NCBI GenBank assembly: GCA_021789435.1
Contig: JAJYJO010000011.1
Coordinates: 1 to 41,165 of the forward strand
Direction: 5' to 3'
DNA: 41,165 nucleotides
Source of the DNA: Chloroflexota bacterium
Lineage (GTDB): Bacteria; Chloroflexota; Limnocylindria; Limnocylindrales; CSP1-4
Shown: piece by piece, positions 34,193 to 41,165 of the stretch
Layout: each line of letters opens with the position of its first letter
Position numbering within the stretch: the stretch's first letter is position 1
Program-made: the position numbers and the translations under genes
The notes under the pieces: generated by a model
The model's database searches: none
Seen by the model: the letters and a program-made list of their open reading frames with translations, nothing else
What the model was told of the DNA's origin: nothing

Positions 34193-35515
34193 TCAGCCGG
34201 TCGGCAAGACCGTGGTGACGACCAGCGCCACTGACATGACCGCCAGGCCGATCGTGATCACCCAGCCGATCGCCAGCAGGACCGGGCCGCTGGCCAGCGG
34301 CCCCAGCAGCCGCCGATCGGACGAGAGGAGCATCACGAAGACCAGGATGAAGGGCAGCAGCAGGCCGTTGAGGACCTGGGAGAGGAACATGACCGGGACC
34401 AGCTGCTGCGGCCCGAGGGCCAGGACGAAGAGGGCCGGGAAGCCGACGAACAGGGCCAGCAGGCCGTAGAAGGCGGGCGCCTCGCGCCAGCGCCATTCCA
34501 CCCCGGTCTCCCAGCCGAATGCCTCGCAGGCGGTGTACGCCGACGAGAGCGGCACCACGCCCAGGCCGAGCAGCGAGGCGGCCAGCAGGCCGACGGCGAA
34601 GAGAATCTCGGCCGCCGTTCCGGCCAGCGGTTGCAGCGCGCGGGCCGCCTGGGTGGCCGTGAACGTGTTGGCGTCGAAGACTCCGCCGTGGGCCCAGATC
34701 GCCGCCGCGCAGGCGACGACGATGAAGCCGGCCACCAGGTTGGTGATGAAGGAGCCGAGCCCGACGTCGAGCCGTTCGGCGGCCAGGTCCTCCGGGCCCA
34801 GCCGCTTGTCCACGACGTAGGCCTGGATGAAACCCTGGCCCCAGGGGGTGATCGTCGTGCCGACCGTGCCGACGACGGCCAGCCAGTATGCCCCGCTCAG
34901 CTGGCCGTGGGGGACGACCAGCGAAATCGCGGCCCGGCCCCAGTCGGGATGGGCGAGGGCGGCCGAGACGATGTAGGCGATGGACACCGCGACGCCGACG
35001 GCCACGAAGAGGTACTGGACTCGGCTGAAGCTGCCCAGAGAGATGAGGGTCACGACGGCCACCGCGGCCGCCAGCGCGCTGACCGGAACGGGCACGCCGA
35101 AGAGCTCCAGCGCCGCGCCGATGCCGGCGAACTCGGCGATTGTCGTCCCCAGGTTTGCGACGAGCATGGCCAGCGCGGCGAAGGCCGCCCAGCGGACGCC
35201 GAAGCGGTCGCGGATCAGGCCGGTCATCCCCTGGCCGGTCGCCAGCCCCAGGCGGGCCCCGATCTCCTGGGTGAAGAAGAGGGCGACCTGGCTCACCAGG
35301 ATCACCCACAGCAGGTCGTAGCCGAACTGGACGCCGACCAAGGAGTAGGTGGTGATGCCGCCGGCGTCGTTGTCGGCGAAACCGGAGACCAGTCCGGGCC
35401 CCAGCACGAGCAGCACGGCGGCCAGGCGGACGCGCCAGGAGCGGCGGCGCGAGCGGGCCAACGCCGCGGCCTCCGGGGCCGCAGGGTGGCGCTGCGGGAC
35501 GGTTGTTCCGGGCAT
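34193..35515 (-). CDS. NRAMP-family divalent metal transporter, copy 1
   Basis: This 440-residue protein starts at the ATG at 35513-35515 (MPGTTVPQRH) with GGAG six bases upstream; the tracked extension to 35611 overlaps the other NRAMP gene and is not real. About eleven helices follow a basic N-terminus. Helix 1 reads GPGLVSGFADNDAGGITTYS, where canonical NRAMPs have an Asp-Pro-Gly-Asn motif. Helix 6 reads VGTTITPWGQGFIQ, where they have Met-Pro-His. It therefore belongs to a divergent clade whose metal selectivity (Mn, Fe or Mg) is uncertain. It is the last gene of an operon with a second NRAMP, 25 bases away, and a soluble MgtE-like protein. Confidence 0.9.
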   Translation of the reverse strand: MPGTTVPQRHPAAPEAAALARSRRRSWRVRLAAVLLVLGPGLVSGFADNDAGGITTYSLVGVQFGYDLLWVILVSQVALFFTQEIGARLGLATGQGMTGLIRDRFGVRWAAFAALAMLVANLGTTIAEFAGIGAALELFGVPVPVSALAAAVAVVTLISLGSFSRVQYLFVAVGVAVSIAYIVSAALAHPDWGRAAISLVVPHGQLSGAYWLAVVGTVGTTITPWGQGFIQAYVVDKRLGPEDLAAERLDVGLGSFITNLVAGFIVVACAAAIWAHGGVFDANTFTATQAARALQPLAGTAAEILFAVGLLAASLLGLGVVPLSSAYTACEAFGWETGVEWRWREAPAFYGLLALFVGFPALFVLALGPQQLVPVMFLSQVLNGLLLPFILVFVMLLSSDRRLLGPLASGPVLLAIGWVITIGLAVMSVALVVTTVLPTG

Positions 35516-35540
35516 GGCGGGCTCCGAGCGGAGTGGGACG

Positions 35541-36809
35541 TCAGGCGACGAAGGAGGACCAGACCAGGACGAGCGACAGGGCCACCAGCAGCCCGGTGCC
35601 CGCCCAGCCAACCGTGCGCAACCTCGGCCCGCTGACGAGCGGACCCATCAGCCGCCGGTCACCGGCCAGCAGCATGACGAAGACCAGCACGAAGGGCAGC
35701 AGCAGGGCGTTCAGGACCTGGGCCAGGAACATCACCTGGATCAGCTGCTCCTGGCCGAGGACCAGGACGAAGAGGGCGCCGAAGGCGACGAAGAAGACGA
35801 GCAGGCCGTAGAAGGCCGGCGCCTCGCCGAGCCGCCAGTCCACGCCGGTCTCCCAGCCGAAGGCCTCGCAGGTGGCGTAGGCGCTCGTGAGCGGGACCAC
35901 CCCGAGCCCCAGGAACGAGGCCGCCAGCAGGCCGACGGCGAAGAGGACCATGGTCGCCGGTCCGGCCAGCGGCTCCAGCGCCCGCGCCGCCTGGGCCGCG
36001 TCGGCGATGCTCGTCTGGCCGGTCGCCCAGAGCGTGGCCGCGCAGGCCACGACGATGAAGAAGGCGATGAAGTTGGTGAGGAACGCCCCCAGGCCGACGT
36101 CGAGCCGCTCGCCCACCAGGTCCTCCGGGCCGAGCTTCTTGTCGGCCGCGTAGGACTGGATGAAGGCCTGGCCCCAGGGAGTGATCGTGGTGCCGACCGT
36201 GCCCACGACGGCCAGCCAGTAGGCGGCGCTGAACGAGCCGTGCGGGACCACCAGGGAAAACGCGGCCTGGCCCCAGTCGGGCCGGGCGAGGACGGCCGAG
36301 GCGAAGTAGGCGATCGAGACGCCGATCCCCACCGCCACGAAGAGGTACTGGACCCGGGCGTAGCTGCCGCGGGTCAGCAGGAGGATGACGACGACGCCCG
36401 CCAGCAGCGTGGCGAGCGGCAGGGGGACGCCGAAGAGGCCCAAAGCGGCGCCCGTCCCGGCGAACTCGGCGACGGTGGAGCCGAGGTTGGCCACCAGCAT
36501 CGTGACCGCGAGGAAGGCCGCCCAGCGGACGCCGAACCGTTCCCGTGTCAGGCCGGTCAGGCCCTGGCCGGTCGCAAGGCCCAGGCGGGCGCCCGCCTCC
36601 TGGGTGAAGAAGAGCACGATCTGGCTCGCCAGGAGCACCCAGAGCAGGTCGTAGCCGAACCTCGCGCCGGCCAGCGAGTAGGTCGTGATGCCGCCCGCGT
36701 CGTTGTCGGCGAAGCCGGAGACGAGCCCGGGGCCCAGGACGCCGAGGACGGCGGCCAGGCGGACGCGGTTGGCGCCCCGCGACGTGAAGGCGAAGGCGGG
36801 CGCCTTCAC
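35541..36809 (-). CDS. NRAMP-family divalent metal transporter, copy 2
   Basis: A 422-residue paralogue of the downstream NRAMP. The start is a GTG at 36807-36809 overlapping the stop of the MgtE-like gene (GTGA); the 1082-residue ORF-track entry adds a shadow of that gene. Helix 1 has GFADNDAGGITTYSLAG (residues 32-48), and helix 6 has VGTTITPWGQAFIQSY. Thus it carries the same divergent metal-site motifs as copy 1. SFLGLGVVPLTSAYATCEAFGWETGVDW is shared almost exactly. Translational overlap with a cytosolic sensor-like protein suggests 1:1 production and possibly a complex. NRAMP proteins work as proton-coupled metal importers, but the ion here is not evident. Confidence 0.9.
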   Translation of the reverse strand: MKAPAFAFTSRGANRVRLAAVLGVLGPGLVSGFADNDAGGITTYSLAGARFGYDLLWVLLASQIVLFFTQEAGARLGLATGQGLTGLTRERFGVRWAAFLAVTMLVANLGSTVAEFAGTGAALGLFGVPLPLATLLAGVVVILLLTRGSYARVQYLFVAVGIGVSIAYFASAVLARPDWGQAAFSLVVPHGSFSAAYWLAVVGTVGTTITPWGQAFIQSYAADKKLGPEDLVGERLDVGLGAFLTNFIAFFIVVACAATLWATGQTSIADAAQAARALEPLAGPATMVLFAVGLLAASFLGLGVVPLTSAYATCEAFGWETGVDWRLGEAPAFYGLLVFFVAFGALFVLVLGQEQLIQVMFLAQVLNALLLPFVLVFVMLLAGDRRLMGPLVSGPRLRTVGWAGTGLLVALSLVLVWSSFVA

Positions 36810-38137
36810 CGCTCGCCGCTGCTCCCGGGGCCGGCGGCAGGACCGGCCCCCGCGCCCGTCCCCGTCCCCGCGGCCGAGCCGACCCGGCTGAAGAGCCGCG
36901 GCAGACGCCGCTTCCAGGCCGTGGGCAGGACGGTGTCGATGGCGTCGTCGACGGTGACGATCCCCTCCAGGTGGCCCTCCGTGTCCACGACCGGGACGGC
37001 CAGCAGGTTGTAGCGGGCGACGACCTGGGCGACCTCCTGCTGGCTGGCGTGGGTGCCGACGGCCACCGGCTCGTCGTGCATGACGGTCGCGATCGGCGTC
37101 GGCGGTGGGGCGACGATCAGGTCGCGCAGCGACAGCACGCCCACGAGGTGGTTGTCGTCGTCGATCACGTAGACGTAGTAGATCGTCTCGGCGTCCGGCT
37201 CCAGCTCCCGGAGTCGCTGGATCGTCTGCTCCGCGGTCAGGGTCGCCGGGACCGCCACGTACGCGGTGGTCATGATCCCGCCGGCCGAATCCTCCGGGTA
37301 GCCGAGAAGCTCCTGGACCTCCTCCGCCTCGTCGCGCTCCATGAGGGCCAGGATCCCTTCGCGGGCTTCGTCCGACAGGTCGGCCACCAGGTCGGCGGCA
37401 TCGTCCGGGCTCATCTCCTCGAGGATGTCGGCGGCGCGCTCCGGGGCCAGGTCCTCGAGGACCTCCACCTGCGTCTCGGGCTCCATCTCCTCGATGGCGT
37501 CGGCAGCCGCCTCGTCGTCCAGGGCAGCCAGGACGCCGGCCCGGTCGCGCGGGGTCAGCTGCTCGATGATGGTGGCCAGGTCGGCCGGGTGGAGCTCCTG
37601 GAGGCCCTGGTGGGGGACGCGCAGCTTGACGCTGCCGATGGAGGTTTCGACGGGGTCCACGTCCTCCCAGTCGATGTACCGCTCGGGTGTGCCGAGCTTC
37701 AGGTTGCGGGCGACGGTCCGCCAGGGTCGCTCCAGCCCGAACCGCCGCATCAGGCCGGCCGTCCCGACGTCGACCGCGACCAGCCGGAGCGAGCCTTCGA
37801 TCTCGTCGAGGCTCAGGTCGTTGACGCGGACGACCTTCCGGCCGTCGATGTCGACGATCTGCTTGTCCATCAGGTCCTGCTTGAGCCGGATCTCGTTCGG
37901 CCGCTGCTGGAAGCGGCCGATGTCGATGGAGGTCGTGCGCAGGCGGGCCCCGGTCGCGTCGAGCGTCGCGACGGCGCCCCACGACAGGAAGATCTGGCGG
38001 CGGTCGGTCGCGACGACCAGCCCGGTCACGGGCGGGTACCGGCCGCCCACGGCGACGATGAGATCGGCGACCTTGCCCATGGGCTCGCCCTGCTGGTCGA
38101 GCACGGGCCGGCCGATCACCTGGCTCAGGTAGAGCAT
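36806..38137 (-). CDS. Soluble PRC-barrel/MgtE-N/CBS protein, MgtE-like without the pore
   Basis: A 443-residue cytosolic protein whose ATG at 38135-38137 is preceded by GAGGTGG. Residues 1-80 form a PRC-barrel (SQVIGRPVLDQQGEPMGKVADLIV) and a second PRC-like unit spans about 90-150. MgtE_N alpha-helical repeats follow (LHPADLATIIEQLTPRDRAGVLAALDDEAAADAIEEME, near 182-285), rich in acidic residues as in the Mg2+-sensing domain. Two CBS motifs follow (AGGIMTTAYVAVPATLTAEQTI and IATVMHDEPVAVGTHASQQEVAQ). The tail is Gly/Ala rich, and the five-helix MgtE channel domain is absent. It is overlapped by an NRAMP gene. It may sense Mg2+ or nucleotide and control the NRAMP transporters, which is inferred from context. 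Confidence 0.9.
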   Translation of the reverse strand: MLYLSQVIGRPVLDQQGEPMGKVADLIVAVGGRYPPVTGLVVATDRRQIFLSWGAVATLDATGARLRTTSIDIGRFQQRPNEIRLKQDLMDKQIVDIDGRKVVRVNDLSLDEIEGSLRLVAVDVGTAGLMRRFGLERPWRTVARNLKLGTPERYIDWEDVDPVETSIGSVKLRVPHQGLQELHPADLATIIEQLTPRDRAGVLAALDDEAAADAIEEMEPETQVEVLEDLAPERAADILEEMSPDDAADLVADLSDEAREGILALMERDEAEEVQELLGYPEDSAGGIMTTAYVAVPATLTAEQTIQRLRELEPDAETIYYVYVIDDDNHLVGVLSLRDLIVAPPPTPIATVMHDEPVAVGTHASQQEVAQVVARYNLLAVPVVDTEGHLEGIVTVDDAIDTVLPTAWKRRLPRLFSRVGSAAGTGTGAGAGPAAGPGSSGER

Positions 38138-38348
38138 CTGCCACCTCGCGGGGCGGGACCGTCCCGCCTCCGGGTGGCGCGCCCACGTCAGGGCGCGAAC
38201 CGCTTAGAGGGCGGGGCGGACCTCGTCGTGGCTCTGGGCGCCTGTGGCGCCCGGGGTACTGGGTCCGGTCTCCACTGCGGGAGGATTCCTCCGAAGCTGA
38301 TTCGTCACCGCGCGAGCGGCATCCAGAGGCGCGGCCGTTCGCGAGGCC
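38138..38348 (-). promoter_or_regulatory. About 210-base structured leader of the MgtE-like/NRAMP operon
   Basis: From the predicted RNA start near 38348 to the ATG, the leader holds three strong hairpins. These are GGGCGCC-ACA-GGCGCCC (38236-38252), CGCGCCC-N6-GGGCGCG (38178-38197) and GGCGGG-N5-CCCGCC (38152-38168), the last just ahead of the Shine-Dalgarno. A GGAGGATTCCTCC palindrome is at 38280-38292. No known M-box, yybP-ykoY or NiCo signature was recognised. No U-tract follows any hairpin, so any control would act on translation or through Rho. Confidence 0.45.
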
Positions 38349-38354
38349 GAGGCG

Positions 38355-38383
38355 AGTGTAGTCGCGCCCCCCGGCCGGGTCAA
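38355..38383 (-). promoter_or_regulatory. Sigma-70-type promoter TTGACC-N17-TACACT
   Basis: On the minus strand TTGACC (38378-38383) and TACACT (38355-38360) are separated by exactly 17 bases. It is the best promoter in the window and drives the MgtE-like/NRAMP operon. Its -35 lies inside a 17-base direct repeat. Confidence 0.65.
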
Positions 38384-38414
38384 ACCTCCGTCTCGATGCC
38401 GGGTCAAACCTCCG
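38374..38414. repeat. 17-base direct repeat overlapping the promoter -35
   Basis: GCCGGGTCAAACCTCCG occurs perfectly at 38374-38390 and 38398-38414, a 24-base periodicity (roughly two helical turns). The first copy contains the -35 of the metal operon, so a repressor or activator could bind both copies. Confidence 0.6.
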
Positions 38415-38544
38415 CCGTACGTTCCGGCATCCCTCCGGGCCGGGTCGAGGCGGGCCGGCGCGGGCCGAGCGCGGATCGCTCGTACTTCCGGCTGCCGGGC
38501 GCGGTACCTCAGGGTGGCACGCCGGCGGTGTGCCCCGATGCACC

Positions 38545-41165
38545 ATGGCGAGGATGGATGCCCCGCGCATGCCCCAGGAGACGCCTGCGCCCGCCGAGCC
38601 TGCGGCCGCGGGACGCCCTGCGCCTGCCGGACCCTCACCCGCCGCGCTCCCACCCGCCGCGCTCCCACCCGCCGGACCCACGCCTGCCTTGCCCGGCGAG
38701 CCCCGCCCCCCCGCCTCCGCCACGCCAGCGCCCCCGGCCCTCCGCACCGCCCTCTGGGGGCCCGGGTTCGAGGCGCCCGCGATCGTCATCTCCGCCCGGG
38801 TGGCCGGCCTGGCCGGCCTGGCCCTCTACGCCGTGACGGCCATCGCCGGCGACCCGACCGGAGCGCTCCGCCTTGTCGTCGCCCTGCCCCTCTTCGTGGC
38901 CGCCTGCCTGCCGTCGGCCTGGGCCGCCGCGGTCGGTGGTGGCGCTCTCGCCATCGCCGTGGGATCCTGGGCCGCTCGGGGCATGCCGGCAGCCGAGGTC
39001 GTCGTGCTGAGCGTCGTTCTCGTGCTGTCGGTGAGTCTCCGGCTCGCCCTCGTCGAGTGGACCGCGCGGGCGACCGTCGCCGGGGCGCGCCGGGCCGCCG
39101 ACGCGGCCGCGGCACGCAGCGCCACCCTGGTCGACCACCAGCACAGCCTCCTCACCCTGGGTGAACGGCTGGCCAGGACGTTCGACCGCAACGAGATCCT
39201 GGCCCTGATCGCCCGCCAGCTGCAGCGCAGCCTGGCCGCGGACCTGGTGACCGTCCGCGTCCGGGATGACGATCGCCTGCGGGTCGTGGCCTGGGCCGGT
39301 TTCGGCGACGAGCCGGGCCTGGACCTGCCCGACCTGCCGCGCGACGACCCCTGGCTCGGCGAACTCGTCCGCTCGCCCCGCCCCGTCGTCCTGGATGCCC
39401 TGGATCGCGCCGATCCGCGCGTTCGCGCCTACGAGAGACGACCGGGCGCGGCGGCCCTGGGCGCCCTCCTGGCCGTGCCGCTCGTGTACGAGACGGAGAT
39501 CTCCGGGCTCCTCGCTGCCGGGAGCCGCCGTGCCCGCCACTGGACGCCCGACGACCTGACCCTGGCGAACGCCATCGCCGGCCATGCCGCCATCGCGCTG
39601 CACAACGCGGCGCTGTTCGAGCGGACCCAGGCCTGGGCCGCCCAGCTGGCCGTCGTCCAGGCGGCCTCGGCCAGGATGAGCCGCCAGAACACCGTCGAAT
39701 CGGTCGGTCGGGCGATCGTCGAGGAGGTCCGGCACGTCGTCGACTACCACAACTGCCGGGTCTACCTGGTCGATGCGCCCGACGAGCTCGTCCCGATCGC
39801 CTTCGAAGGCCGTGTCGGCGCCTACGAGAAGGTGGAGCTCGACGCGCTCCGGACCAAGGTCGGTCACGGGCTGACCGGCTGGGTCGCGGAGCACGGCGAG
39901 GCGCTCCTGGTCCCGGACGCCAGCGCCGACCCGCGAGCCGCCACGATCCCGGGCACCGACGACGTGGACGAGTCGATGGTCGTGGTGCCGATGCGCTACG
40001 AGACGCGGCTGATCGGCGTGATCACCCTGTCCAAGCTCGGGCTTCGCCAGTTCGACGCCGACCACGTCCGGTTGCTGACCATCCTGGCCGACCAGGCCGC
40101 GACCGCCGTCGAGTCGGCCCGCCTGCTCGGGCGGACGCAGCAGCTGGCCCAGGAGCTGCGGCGCCTGCTCGACATGGGCTCGGAGCTCGCCCGGTCGCTC
40201 GATCCGCGCGAAGTCGCCGACCTGATCGCCCGCTACATGGGAGCGGCCCTGGCCGCCGACTCCTGCACGATCAGCTACTGGGACCGGGCCGCCGGCCAGG
40301 TCCTGACCTGGGGGTACTACCCACCCGACGCGCGCGACGCGGTGCATCCGGCCTACGACCTTGCGGCGTTCCCCGAGACGCTGCGCGTGCTGCGCGAGCA
40401 GGTGACGGTGGCCATCTCGGTCGCCGACCCGGCCGCCGACGCGGCCGAGCGGGCTCTCCTGCAGGCGGCGGGCGACACGTCGATCGTGATGCTGCCGCTC
40501 ATCGCCAGGGCCGAGTCGATCGGCCTGGTCGAGCTCGCCTTCCGCAGCCCGGTCCGGCTCGAGCCGGCCCGCCTGGAGTTCGCGCGGACGATGGCCGGCG
40601 AGGCGGCGATCGCCCTCGAGAACGCGCGGCTCTATGAAGCGGCCAGGATGCTGGCCGACCGCGACCAGCTGACGGGCTTCTACAACCACCGCTACCTCCA
40701 CGAGCGGCTGGGCGAGGAGATCCTGCGCGCGCGGCGGAGCGGCCAGCCGCTGGCCCTGCTGATGCTGGATCTCGACGACTTCAAGCTGGTGAACGACACC
40801 TTCGGCCACCTCTTCGGCGATCGCGTGCTGGCCTGGGCGGCCGACGTGATCCGGACCGCGCTCCGGGCGAGCGACGTCCCCACCCGCTACGGCGGCGACG
40901 AGTTCGCGATGGTGCTGCCGGAGACCGACCGCCTCCAGGCGGCCGCGGTCGCGGAACGGGTCCTGGCCACGCTCCGCGAGCGGCCCTACCGGCCCGAGGG
41001 CCGCGGTCCGCTGCCGATCGCGGCCTCCATCGGTGTGGCGGCCTTCCCGGCGGACGCGGCCTCTCCCCAGGAGCTGATCGCCCGGGCCGACGCGGCCCTC
41101 TACCGCGTCAAACGGGCCGGCGGCCACGCGGCCGGGCCCCTCGCGGCGGTCCGGGCGGGCCGGGC
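38545..41165 (+). CDS. Membrane protein with three GAF domains and a GGDEF diguanylate cyclase domain, right end cut by the window
   Basis: At least 873 residues. ATGs at 38545, 38554 and 38569 are all in frame and none has a good ribosome site, so the start is uncertain. An Ala/Pro-rich N-terminus (to about residue 70) precedes three or four helices (about 80-175). GAF-like domains follow at about 192-355, 369-527 and 535-692, with repeated IALHNAALFERT, AVESARLLGRT and IALENARLYEAA linkers. The GGDEF domain begins at ADRDQLTGFYNHRYLHERL and carries a complete GGDEF at 783-787 and an RxxD inhibition site (RASD, 774-777). It should therefore make c-di-GMP with product feedback. It is divergent from the metal operon. 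c-di-GMP commonly controls exopolysaccharide, but no PilZ protein is visible here. Confidence 0.9.
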   Translation, partial: MARMDAPRMPQETPAPAEPAAAGRPAPAGPSPAALPPAALPPAGPTPALPGEPRPPASATPAPPALRTALWGPGFEAPAIVISARVAGLAGLALYAVTAIAGDPTGALRLVVALPLFVAACLPSAWAAAVGGGALAIAVGSWAARGMPAAEVVVLSVVLVLSVSLRLALVEWTARATVAGARRAADAAAARSATLVDHQHSLLTLGERLARTFDRNEILALIARQLQRSLAADLVTVRVRDDDRLRVVAWAGFGDEPGLDLPDLPRDDPWLGELVRSPRPVVLDALDRADPRVRAYERRPGAAALGALLAVPLVYETEISGLLAAGSRRARHWTPDDLTLANAIAGHAAIALHNAALFERTQAWAAQLAVVQAASARMSRQNTVESVGRAIVEEVRHVVDYHNCRVYLVDAPDELVPIAFEGRVGAYEKVELDALRTKVGHGLTGWVAEHGEALLVPDASADPRAATIPGTDDVDESMVVVPMRYETRLIGVITLSKLGLRQFDADHVRLLTILADQAATAVESARLLGRTQQLAQELRRLLDMGSELARSLDPREVADLIARYMGAALAADSCTISYWDRAAGQVLTWGYYPPDARDAVHPAYDLAAFPETLRVLREQVTVAISVADPAADAAERALLQAAGDTSIVMLPLIARAESIGLVELAFRSPVRLEPARLEFARTMAGEAAIALENARLYEAARMLADRDQLTGFYNHRYLHERLGEEILRARRSGQPLALLMLDLDDFKLVNDTFGHLFGDRVLAWAADVIRTALRASDVPTRYGGDEFAMVLPETDRLQAAAVAERVLATLRERPYRPEGRGPLPIAASIGVAAFPADAASPQELIARADAALYRVKRAGGHAAGPLAAVRAGR
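38641..38670. repeat. 15-base tandem repeat, two perfect copies
   Basis: GCCGCGCTCCCACCC is present twice in tandem. It encodes PAALP-type units in the Ala/Pro-rich N-terminus of the GAF-GGDEF protein. Confidence 0.6.

Noticed and set aside
34160-34200. ACCGGC-N11-GCCGGT hairpin at the end of the NRAMP operon as a terminator
   Set aside because: It overlaps the stop codon and is followed by G-rich sequence with no T-tract, so an intrinsic terminator is not supported.
35541-38789. 1082-residue minus-strand ORF
   Set aside because: Everything upstream of the GTG at 36809 is a shadow of the MgtE-like gene and the intergenic region.
38635-41127. 830-residue minus-strand ORF
   Set aside because: It is antisense to the GAF-GGDEF gene, which has clear domains. 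Long antisense ORFs are common at this GC content.

Overview
The window is a very GC-rich (around 70% by eye) bacterial surface-polysaccharide locus flanked on the right by a metal-transport operon and a diguanylate cyclase gene. High GC, monoderm-style LytR-CpsA-Psr (LCP) and MprF-type (DUF2156) proteins, long GAF-GGDEF proteins and a pore-less MgtE-like protein paired with NRAMP transporters suggest a Chloroflexota genome (Limnocylindria-like), but no rRNA or marker gene is present. A GC-rich actinobacterium cannot be excluded. No tRNA, rRNA, CRISPR array, transposase or phage gene was seen.

Layout. 1-5363 (minus): a Wzx-like flippase cut by the left edge, the GDP-L-fucose pair gmd/fcl, and a large polyprenyl-phosphate sugar-1-phosphate transferase. 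5555-10816 (plus): an LCP protein, an MprF-type aminoacyl-lipid synthase gene that breaks off inside its catalytic domain, and two tandem surface esterases. 10820-17246 (minus): a GT87-like membrane transferase, then a second short phosphoglycosyltransferase, a CapD/PglF-type dehydratase, a DegT aminotransferase and galE. 17399-29797 (plus): membrane glycosyltransferase-like proteins, two GT4 transferases, an O-antigen-polymerase-like protein, a second flippase and a second polymerase-like protein. 29739-32213: two more GT4 genes, divergently transcribed. 32215-34003 (minus): an NRAMP gene remnant and another membrane transferase. 34193-38137 (minus): two NRAMP transporters headed by a soluble PRC/MgtE-N/CBS protein with a long, hairpin-rich leader. 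38545 to the right edge (plus): three GAF domains and a GGDEF domain.

How it fits together. The locus has two of each key Wzx/Wzy component: two initiating transferases, two flippases and two polymerase-like proteins. It also has four GT4 and five GT-C-like proteins, sugar-nucleotide enzymes (GDP-fucose, UDP-galactose, probably an amino-trideoxy sugar) and an LCP protein that could attach product to the envelope. No Wzz/Wzc chain-length or tyrosine-kinase gene is visible.

Three things stand out. First, many genes carry a TANACT-like -10 element close to the start, one of them apparently leaderless. Second, two genes appear to start at CTG behind a good Shine-Dalgarno sequence. Third, the metal operon couples a cytosolic MgtE-like sensor module to NRAMP proteins that lack the canonical metal-site motifs. 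Most very long ORF-track entries are frame shadows fused to the ends of real genes, and starts were corrected accordingly.
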